From NCBI GenBank assembly GCA_036785325.1, contig JAXIVH010000012.1, positions 2,787,832 through 2,851,831 of the forward strand: a stretch of DNA of 64,000 nt, given 5' to 3'. The position numbers and the translations under genes were made by a program. The DNA is from Urophycis tenuis. Lineage: Eukaryota > Chordata > Actinopteri > Gadiformes > Phycidae. The notes below the pieces were generated by a model. That model made no database searches and was not told where the DNA came from. It saw nothing but the letters and a program-made list of their open reading frames with translations. Positions 56,746 to 64,000 of the stretch are shown one piece after another (the stretch's first letter is position 1; each line of letters starts with the position of its first letter).

Positions 56746-57136
56746 GGCAGTACTTCAGCCCCCAAACCCAGGCTGGAGGTTCCTCAGTGCCTCACGTGAT
56801 GCTCCACATCTGCATGTTGATTTCGACAATGAGAATGTCAACATGCAAGCATGTCCACGCAGCTGTGTGTGTGTGTGTGTGTGTGTGTGAGCAGCAGGTC
56901 CCTGGTCCGGGGGGGGGGGGGGGGGGGGGGGCAGTGGGTCATCCCGACTGATTTTGTCGCTCGTGAATGAACACGTGAATGAATGGACACGTGAATGAAT
57001 GAATGGACACGATGCCGGCTGAACGCAGTGTTTGTGTCTTTGTCTGCAGAGAGTGCTCGTGCATCACTATGACAACGGGTCACTTGCACAGCCCTAAAAA
57101 CCTAAACGTATAATCTCAGCTATGATTACATGAATG

Positions 57137-57142
57137 ATTAAA
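57137..57142 (+). terminator. Candidate osbpl11 polyadenylation signal (ATTAAA)
   Basis: I saw no AATAAA between the stop and this variant hexamer about 1.6 kb downstream; the span between is mostly tandem repeats. Weak call. Confidence 0.2.
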
Positions 57143-57569
57143 TTTGTTGCTATGACCAAACGATCAAAGCTCTGTGTGTGTTGTTTTCCTTCTGATTAAA
57201 TCATTTGTGATCCTGGCTGGCTTAGTCCATTCCTACTTCTCTGAGCTCTTTTTAACAAAAAATGAGAACTATGTCACCGAGCGGAATAGGAGTTTAAATT
57301 AATTAATTAACCCATCTGCAGTACCTTGTGATGTCCTACAGTACCTGTGACATCCTACAATACCTTGTGGGCTGCATTTTCGACGTCTTATTTTAAGGCA
57401 TTGATATCTATGCACACGTCTACAGATTTGTCTACACACTTGAATATACAGTACTTGTACACATTTGCAGATTTGACACAGATGTCAATACACTTGATCT
57501 CAATACAACACAAATTGTGGCCTACAGATTTGGTGATTTTATCCACATTTATAAATGTGATTGTGAAAT
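57143..57569. other. Flank between osbpl11 and the LINE fragment
   Basis: AT-rich unique sequence. 57321-57368 contains two to three inverted copies of the motif tandemly repeated at 59470-60015. Confidence 0.5.
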
Positions 57570-58140
57570 ACAGTTACACGAGCAGGGGAGAAGCCTCAGC
57601 CCCAGCCTAGGGGGCAGTGGACTCCTTGGAACCGCACCAGACTGGCAGATGAAGGCCCACCTGGGGAAGCAGCTCAGATTCCCAGAGCACATCGCGGAAA
57701 CCACCCTGAGACCAGACAGTTCTGTTCTCAGATTCAATAAAACAGGTGGTCCTTCTGGAGCTGACAGTTCCCTGGGAGGAGCACATGAGAAGAAGCGTGG
57801 TAAGTATGCCCACTTAGTGCAGGAGTGCCGCAGACGGGGGTGGTGTGCCCAGTGTGTGCCAATAGAGGTGGGCTGTAGAGGCTTTGCAGCGCGATCTCTC
57901 TGCAAAGCATACAGCCTGCTTGGAGTCACAGGCGCACACCAGAGAAGGGCCATTAAAACCATCACAGAGGCAGCTGAGAAGGCCTCTAGATGGTTGTGGA
58001 TCAAGAAGGGCGATCCGTGGGTACATGCTACTCAGACACAAGTCAGAACTTGATCAATCCCCCCTGGGTCGCCTGGGTAAGGGTGTATGATGTTGAAAGA
58101 CCTGAAACACCCGATGACCCCAGGTTCCATCACTGAGGAT
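57570..58140 (+). mobile_element. C-terminal fragment of a second restriction-like-endonuclease LINE
   Basis: The reading frame from 57517 contains TTLRPD, then ECRRRGWCAQCVPIEVGC, RGFAARSLCKAYSLLGVTG and AAEKASRWLWIKKGD. The same block occurs, out of frame, at 32870-33060 in the gpd1c intron. Sequence between RPD and the ECRRRGW block is shortened, so the active site is incomplete. Only the endonuclease end is present. Confidence 0.65.
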
Positions 58141-59226
58141 GTGTCTGCAGTGTATCTGCAGGTGTATATCAAACTACACAACTCTCCGCTCACATTTGTG
58201 AATCGTTGCGCTACAGCACTGGCCTGTGGTCCCGTAGTGCAGCTACACTGTCAGCAGACGGCAACATGGGAAGAGGGCCAGGAAAAGCTTGTTTTGCAGC
58301 TTGTCAGCACGTGTGCTCCCTGGGAAGAGGTGAGTGCCCCTCACATTTCACCACCACAACAACAACTTCAGAAGGTAGGGAAACTGTTTGCGTGTGTTTG
58401 TCGATTTGTTTTGCCTGTTTGACAAGACTGTAGACTTGGATCAGATTGGTGTTTGGGTTCCAGACCTCAATAAGTCAGGAATCCCAAATTCGAAATATTG
58501 CAAAAAACGTGTTTTGGGCGATATTTAAGAGGAAATGACCACGCCGTTGGCACAGGAGCACAGGCTGATCAGATCCATCAATTTGCTGTAATAAGGAAGA
58601 CTTGACAGCAGCACAGCAAGTGTGTTACTGCCACAAAAGACATGTTGGTCAGAGCAAGGCAGGATAAACCGAATGGCTGCCCTGAAAGGGTTTAACTTCC
58701 CGGAGGACCCACCCTGAGCTGGCAACAGTGTAGTTTGGGTTTAGACACCTGTTGGCCATGGTTGGTGAGAGCATGTTGACAGTGTCCTCATGTCACGCAG
58801 GTGCCAGGGATAACAGGTCAGGCCAACTAAAGGTCTTCAAAATATACTATCAATTCAGAGCCTGTGGAAATCAGCCGATTCCTTCAGCAGTGTCATGCTG
58901 AATGTGAGGCAGACTCACACATTCAATGCCGTTTTCATCCCGCCATTCCGCATGACCCAGATTCAATGGCATTTTCATCCTTATCGCCGTGTCCTGCAAA
59001 CAGTCGCAAAATAGGGTTGACAAGCAAGCGATGTGACGCGTGCCCGGGGGTCTACCCTGAGAACCACCCAACATAAAAAGTCCGGCCGAAATTTGGATGG
59101 AATGTCCAACTCAAAGGAGCACCACCGCAATTCGCTGCTGCAAAACAACTCTGCAGTGGATACCTCTTCTTTTTCAGACCCCCAAATACTCTGGCAAGCA
59201 CGGCTCTCATGTGTCCAGTGAAAAAC
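58141..59226. other. Region upstream of the CHT-like gene
   Basis: Mostly unique. An open frame across 58087-58422 with a donor-like GAG/GTGAGT at 58330 is unassigned. GAATGCCGTTTTCATCC and AATGGCATTTTCATCC repeat at 58925 and 58968. The 5' UTR and promoter of the CHT-like gene must be here. Confidence 0.4.
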
Positions 59227-59404
59227 ATGGCTCTCCACGTCCCGGGTCTCATCATGATGCTGTTCTTCTACGCTCTTGTGTTTGGTGTCGGCGTGTCGGC
59301 CTCCATCCGGTCCAAGCGGACAATCACCCACGGGAATGGCATGGAGGGCACCTTCCTGGCAAACCGCGGGGTCAATTTGGTGATGGGGATTTTCACCATG
59401 ACAG
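59227..59404 (+). CDS. CHT-like coding exon 1
   Basis: It encodes MALHVPGLIMMLFFYALVFG (first membrane segment), then SKRTITHGNG and NLVMGIFTMT. A strong pyrimidine tract plus CAG at 59163-59177 suggests the 5' UTR is spliced just upstream. Donor GTGACG. Confidence 0.86.
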
Positions 59405-62400
59405 GTGACGTGTGAGTGTGTGTGGTACCATTTGCACGCAAAGTCAGGATGAATGTGCACATCAAAGGTTGAAGTACGTCCCGAAGTACTGTAGGACTTC
59501 ACAAGGTACTGTAGGACATCATGAGGTACTGTAGGACATCACAGGTACTGTAGAACATCACAGGTACTGTAGAACATCAGAGGTACTGTAGGACATCAGA
59601 GGTACTGTAGGACATCAGAGGTACTGTAGGATGTCATGAGGTACTGTAGGACATCAGAGGTACTGTAGGACATCAGAGGTACTGTAGGATGTCATGAGGT
59701 ACTGTAGGACATCAGAGGTACTGTAGGACATCAGAGGTACTGTAGGACGTCAGAGGTACTGTAGAACATCAGAGGTACTGTAGGACATCAGAGGTACTGT
59801 AGGACATCACAGGTACTGTAGAACATCAGAGGTACTGTAGGACATCAGAGGTACTGTAGGACATCAGAGGTACTGTAGGATGTCACAGGTACTGTAGGAT
59901 GTCATGAGATACTGTAGAACATCAGAGGTACTGTAGGACATCAGAGGTACTGTAGAACATCAGAGGTACTGTAGGACATCACGATGTACTCTAGGACTTC
60001 CCGAGGTACTGTCGTACATTCAGGATTATCATGCATCCCTCTGATACTTCAGCAAAGGACCAAATTGTCAAACAGTACTAACTGTCTGACAAACAGCAGA
60101 TGGTGCAGGAACATGAAGACAATACTCTGAAAAGACCCCGTGTTTAAATGCATCAACTATGAAACGTTATTTGTAATATTCATGTTCTTTTTGTATGATT
60201 CATTTGGAAGCCACATGGGTGGGAGGTGCCTTCATAATCGGCCTGGCCGAGGCCGTGTACGATCCCACCAAGGGTCTGGTCTGGGCCATGTACCCCCTGC
60301 AAGAGGCCCTCTCATTCGTCATAGGTAACAGGGCATGTAGAGTGGCGGCTGTGTGGCTTGCATTTTTATGGGTCTGCCTCTAAGGTTATGCTCACTAGCA
60401 TGTGCTCTAAAGCCCGCATGCCCATTCATCTCAGCTTCAATCAGAAATCGGAATCGGAAATGTTTATTTCCAACGTAGGATTGCACATACAAGGAATTTG
60501 ACTTAGTGGTTAAGATAAGATACAAGATAAGAACAGTTTAAATACAGAAATAATGTAAAAAGAAAAAAAGAAAAGCAGAAAAACAAGGAGGTATATTTTT
60601 TAAATATTGTACCGGAAAAAAAAAATATTGCACTGGAAAAATCTATATACAATCAAAAAGATATATAAATATATATATAAATATGAATACAAATTGTACA
60701 GTGAAATGTACAGAATGAGATGCATCGTATGAGCATCCAGTGTGATTGCTTCTGGTGAGCAGTGCTGATTGAGGAGTCTGACTGCGGCAGGAAGGAGAGG
60801 CATCACTGGTACCTCTCCTCTACACACTTGGGGTGCAACAGTCTGCCACTGAAGGAGAGGCATCACTGGTACCTCTCCTCTACACACTTGGGGTGCAACA
60901 GTCTGCCACTGAAGGAGAGGCATCACTGGTACCTCTCCTCTACACACTTGGGGTGCAACAGTCTGCCACTGAAGGAGAGGCATCACTGGTACCTCTCCTC
61001 TACACACTTGGGGTGCAACAGTCTGCCACTGAAGGAGAGGCATCACTGGTACCTCTCCTCTACACACTTGGGGTGCAACAGTCTGCTACTGAAGAAGCTG
61101 CCCAGAGATGTACCAGTGACCTGCAGGGGGTGGGAGTTGGTTGGAGGGTTGATGTATCACAATAAACAAAGTGTGAGAGTTATAAAGACATAAACTAAGA
61201 AACATCTACACCATATTTTACGGCGTACCCTTGTGCACAAATGTGCAAACTCTTGACTAGAGTAGAATGTATGTCAATGTAATCACTGCATAGCTTCAAG
61301 CCTGCCCTTGCTTTAATGAAAGGGGGCTGACTGCAGTCACTAATTCAGTGACATCTGGTTCTCTTCATTGTGTGAAGATGACTTGTCATACAAATTAAGG
61401 TGGTGTACTGTATGTAAGGTGTCACAGCAGTTGTGGGCTTCACTGCTGACATGGAGACCGATGGCTTTTATCACTGCTATGCCAGCCAGAAGTATAATCC
61501 TTTGATATGAATAAGCATCGCTTCTCTCATGCTGACAGATGGCTACAGCGGAGGTAATCCTGAGCCATTGACGGGTTTGCTTCTCTGTCGAAATAGGTGG
61601 GCTGTTCTTTGCGAAGCCAATGAGAGACAGAAAATATGTGACGATGATGGATCCGTTCGAACACAAGTACGGCAAAGTTCTGACCGGGTTTCTGGCCATC
61701 ATCCCCATCTTATCTGCAGTGGTGTGGGTTCCCGCGACACTCATATCCCTCGGTAAAAACTCAACTTCCATATTTTCAACTTTCATTAAACTGGTAACCT
61801 TACATGTGTGTGTGTGCACATGGTTGTGTGTTCGGGTATATATTCATTGATATATACATTCACATGAATAGATTTGGATGTGTATTGTGCAGGCGCCACA
61901 GTCGGTGTGATTCTGGACCTTCCCTTCACCATCAGTATTTGGATTTCGTCTGCGGTGATGATCAGCTACACGGTGCTGGGTGGTCTGTATTCTGTGGTCT
62001 ACACTGACATCGTCCAGCTGTGTCTGATTGTCTCTGGCCTGGTGAGTAGGCTAGCATGTAACATGTGCTCTGTGGCCTATGCCCATACCTGTTAGGTAAA
62101 ATATTATCTAGCAATGGTACGGTTGGGTTGATCTGACGTTCTGAAGGACATAGTGAAGATTGTATTCCTCTTGACGACTTTAAGTCTGGCTCTCTGGAAC
62201 TTGGAGACATAACATAAAGTGATTGAAGGATACACCTACGTCATGTCAAATCTGCTTAGTAACATGTCATCTTTATACATTATAAGCCAATCAGAATGGG
62301 ACACTCCTGTCATGCTGTTCCGGTTTGAGACTTGTATGTAATACACTGTGTCTCCGGGAGCAGAGAGAAGGAACTGAGGAAGATTCATGCACAAATCTCT

Positions 62401-62947
62401 TGCTCGATGAAATCCTCTGCTTCTCCTCGTAGGCCTACGAGACCAATAAACAACTTCAGCTTAAACTATATAGAGTTCCTGGCCCTTTCTGTTCTTCGGC
62501 ATCAACAACAATCTCCTCACTATCATGACCTTTGCTGACGCTTTTGTCCAAAGCGACTTACAATCAGTACATTTGAGGGGTTCAGTGTCTTCCTCAAAGA
62601 CACTTCGTCCTGTTGACAGTTGGAGGTGGGGATCAAACCACCAACCCTCTAGTTAGTAGACAACCCGCTCTACCCACTGAGCTACTGCCATCCCGTGTTT
62701 CTATCGCATTTATGTCATAGTTATATTTGTTACTATTACTGTTACCTGATCATTCCTCACCTCTGTAACTTTACCTGGTCGTCACTCCTCCTCGTCACTA
62801 CTCCTCTGTGAACAGTGGTTTTGCGTGCCCTTCGTCCTGAGTGATATTGCCATGGGACCAGAGTCTGACCACACCTCACACCTACGCTGGCTGGGCCAGC
62901 TCCGGTCTGATGTGGCTTGGCAGTGGATTGATTCGTTCCTGGTGCTG
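59227..62947 (+). CDS. High-affinity choline transporter-like protein (SLC5A7 family), 5' part only
   Basis: Sodium-coupled solute symporter family; SLC5A7 (CHT1) takes choline into cholinergic terminals. Five exons (59227-59404, 60211-60324, 61597-61752, 61893-62041, 62816-62947) join in frame to 729 nt, 243 codons, about the first 40% of a CHT. Family landmarks are FTMTATWVGGAFI, IGGLFFAKPMRDR, KYVTMMDPFEHKYGK, VLGGLYSVVYTDIVQL and WQWIDSFLVL. Exon boundaries and length track CHT1, but the N-terminus and several loops differ clearly, so this looks like a diverged paralog (CHT1-like) rather than the conserved slc5a7. The next exon (expected to start MLGGIPWQ-like) is not found before the window end. 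Introns hold a 19-bp array, a 60-bp array and a solo LTR. Confidence 0.88.
59470..60015 (+). repeat. 19-bp minisatellite in CHT-like intron 1
   Basis: About 27 units of AGGTACTGTAGGACATCAG with ATCACAGG and GTCATGAG variants. It begins about 65 bp after the donor. Confidence 0.96.
60211..60324 (+). CDS. CHT-like coding exon 2
   Basis: It encodes TWVGGAFIIGLAEAVYD, then LVWAMYPLQEALSFVI. The acceptor TTGGAAG has a weak pyrimidine tract. Donor GTAACA. Confidence 0.88.
60440..61115 (+). mobile_element. LINE-tail-like repeat with internal 60-bp amplification
   Basis: It starts with the text seen near many fish LINE/SINE ends (caaggaatttgacttagtgg) and continues through an A-rich stretch into a GC-richer part holding five 60-bp copies (60790-61090). 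The similarity to LINE 3' ends is from recall, so the class is uncertain. Confidence 0.35.
60790..61090 (+). repeat. 60-bp tandem repeat, five near-perfect copies
   Basis: Each copy contains GAAGGAGAGGCATCACTGG and ends in GTCTGCCACT. The copies are identical over several units; the last differs (GTCTGCTACT). The period of 60 is divisible by 3, so long reading frames on both strands here are artefacts. Confidence 0.95.
61597..61752 (+). CDS. CHT-like coding exon 3
   Basis: It encodes GGLFFAKPMRDRKYVTMM, DPFEHKYGKVLTG and AVVWVPATLISLG. Acceptor AAATAG, donor GTAAAA. Confidence 0.9.
61893..62041 (+). CDS. CHT-like coding exon 4
   Basis: It encodes ATVGVILDLPFTISIWISSA, then TVLGGLYSVVYTDIVQL and IVSGL. 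Acceptor TGTGCAG, donor GTGAGT. A solo LTR lies 48 bp after the exon. Confidence 0.9.
62090..62525 (+). mobile_element. Third copy of the LTR, in the CHT-like intron 4
   Basis: TGTTAGGTA...ACTATCA, 436 bp, with TATA-like and AATAAAC signals conserved. The flanks ATACC and TGACC agree at only 3 of 5 bases, so the target duplication is decayed or the ends have recombined. Confidence 0.7.
62527..62694 (-). mobile_element. tRNA-derived SINE, family A, reverse orientation
   Basis: The reverse complement has TAGCTCAGTGGGTAGAGC and GGTTTGATCCCC heads and the common tail. It abuts the end of the LTR at 62525. Confidence 0.75.
62816..62947 (+). CDS. CHT-like coding exon 5 (last one in window)
   Basis: 44 codons: WFCVPFVLSDIAMGPESDH, LRWLGQLRSD, VAWQWIDSFLVL. 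Acceptor GAACAG, donor GTGAGT; phase 0 at both ends. Confidence 0.88.
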
Positions 62948-64000
62948 GTGAGTCAGTGGCTGTAGCTGCATTGGTTTAAATAAGCAACCACTGATGCCTT
63001 TTTGAAGAATTATTTTTCTCATTTACTGTCTCTGGAATACTGTAAACTTGAATAATCATAAAAAACACTGTGACAACGTTAGCGCCATAAACCTAATGCA
63101 GAGTCCATCTTCTTCTGAAAACCCATGAGTCTGTGACTGGTTTTGTATCTCTTTTGGCGCTGTACCCATAATTCCCTGGTTAGGACCCCATATTAGGACC
63201 CAAATATTATTGAAACAAACTCTTAACTAACACAAAACAGGGGAAATTCAAAGAAGTAGTACATGACAATATCTCCTTTTTAAAGTACAACTTCAAATCA
63301 TTTTTAACCAAAGAATAAAATCACGAATTAAACAAATACTGTATGTACAGTGACATTTATGTACATACAGATTACATACAGTATGTACATTTACTCTGTG
63401 TACACATTTATCTTTAATGTCCACACTGTCTCAGACAGTTACAGTGGCTGCCATCTGATGATGAATGACAAAGTGTCCTTGAGGAAGAACCCCTTACCCT
63501 GCAGGGCTAAATAGATGAAGACGTAGACCACACAGAGCAAATTTATACTTGCCAGCTACTCCTCATGACCCAGTTGCCGTCTAATGAATCTGCTACCTTT
63601 TGAAGGTGAGAAACATTTATCTTAGATGCAAAGTATGTGGCCGCTTACTTCAAAAGATGTGCACACATGAAGGAAACCAAAGTGCTCCCCACCTCTGCCG
63701 CATCATATAACCTCTTCATAGAAGGTGCTCACGCATGGTACTGCAGTATGTTTACTGTTGGTTAACAGGAGCGTAGCTGCCTCTCTAAAGATAACCCTAG
63801 CTGCTCTTCTACTGTTGGCTGTTACTTTGCATGGTGAACACTGCAGTTAGTGGATGAACTTAATATTGTCATTGTACGGAATACAATGAAATTAGGTACG
63901 AGTATGCTGCCAATTGCATAAAAGTTTTTTTGTGGGGGTTTATTTTTATTTAGAGACAGTAGAGACAGAAAAGTACGGAAGAGAGAAGACATGCAGCAAA
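62948..64000. other. CHT-like intron 5, to the window edge
   Basis: AT-rich unique sequence with repeated TACATACAG/ACATTTA motifs near 63340-63400. No further exon recognised. Confidence 0.5.

Noticed and set aside
57321..60015. Regularly spaced short repeats as a possible CRISPR-like array
   Set aside because: The units are contiguous tandem copies without unique spacers, in a vertebrate intron.
60600..61193. Frames with 20-residue repeats on both strands
   Set aside because: The 60-bp repeat length is a multiple of three, and the region is inside an intron of the CHT-like gene.
62332..62538. 68-codon frame MYVIHCVSGSRE...
   Set aside because: It lies within the LTR; the same frame occurs in the 46793-47168 copy.

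Overview
The window is vertebrate nuclear DNA from a ray-finned fish. Its genes are interrupted by GT-AG introns, it carries tRNA-derived SINEs, LTR, LINE and hAT remnants, and it contains no prokaryote-style operons. Tandem repeats are extremely dense: (CA)n, (CT)n, (GA)n and (CTA)n runs, and minisatellites with units of about 13-69 bp. That density resembles repeat-heavy teleost genomes such as gadiforms, but the species cannot be fixed from this sequence alone.

From 1 to about 25.3 kb I recognise no protein-coding gene. This part holds minisatellites, microsatellites, SINE pieces, a MITE-like element, a clean non-autonomous hAT insertion inside a 41-bp minisatellite, one 200-N assembly gap, and a few exon-like segments that may belong to an unrecognised or noncoding transcript. 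From 25.9 to 34.6 kb on the minus strand lies a complete 8-exon cytosolic glycerol-3-phosphate dehydrogenase gene (349 codons). Its second intron (between exons 2 and 3) carries a decayed LINE of the restriction-like-endonuclease type. From 35.3 to 55.5 kb on the plus strand, head to head with it across 684 bp, lies a complete 13-exon oxysterol-binding-protein-related gene (724 codons) that matches OSBPL11 better than OSBPL10. From 59.2 kb to the right edge is the 5' part (5 coding exons, 243 codons) of a diverged SLC5A7-type choline transporter, cut off by the window end.

The head-to-head pair repeats the arrangement known in human for GPD1L and OSBPL10. It therefore looks like the second copy of an ancient duplicated block, in which fish kept a GPD1-family gene beside osbpl11. 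One enzyme works at the glycolysis/lipid branch point and the other is a lipid-transfer protein; shared promoter control is possible but is inference.

The most unusual signal is in the osbpl11 introns. Two arrays are built from exon-edge sequence. Intron 4-side repeats of about 45-50 bp copy the 3' splice site and first bases of exon 4. The 63-bp repeats after exon 10 copy the last bases of exon 10 with its 5' splice site. Several other introns of this gene also have arrays starting within tens of bases of the donor. A 41-bp minisatellite recurs at three separate loci in both orientations, and an LTR of about 438 bp occurs three times without internal sequence.
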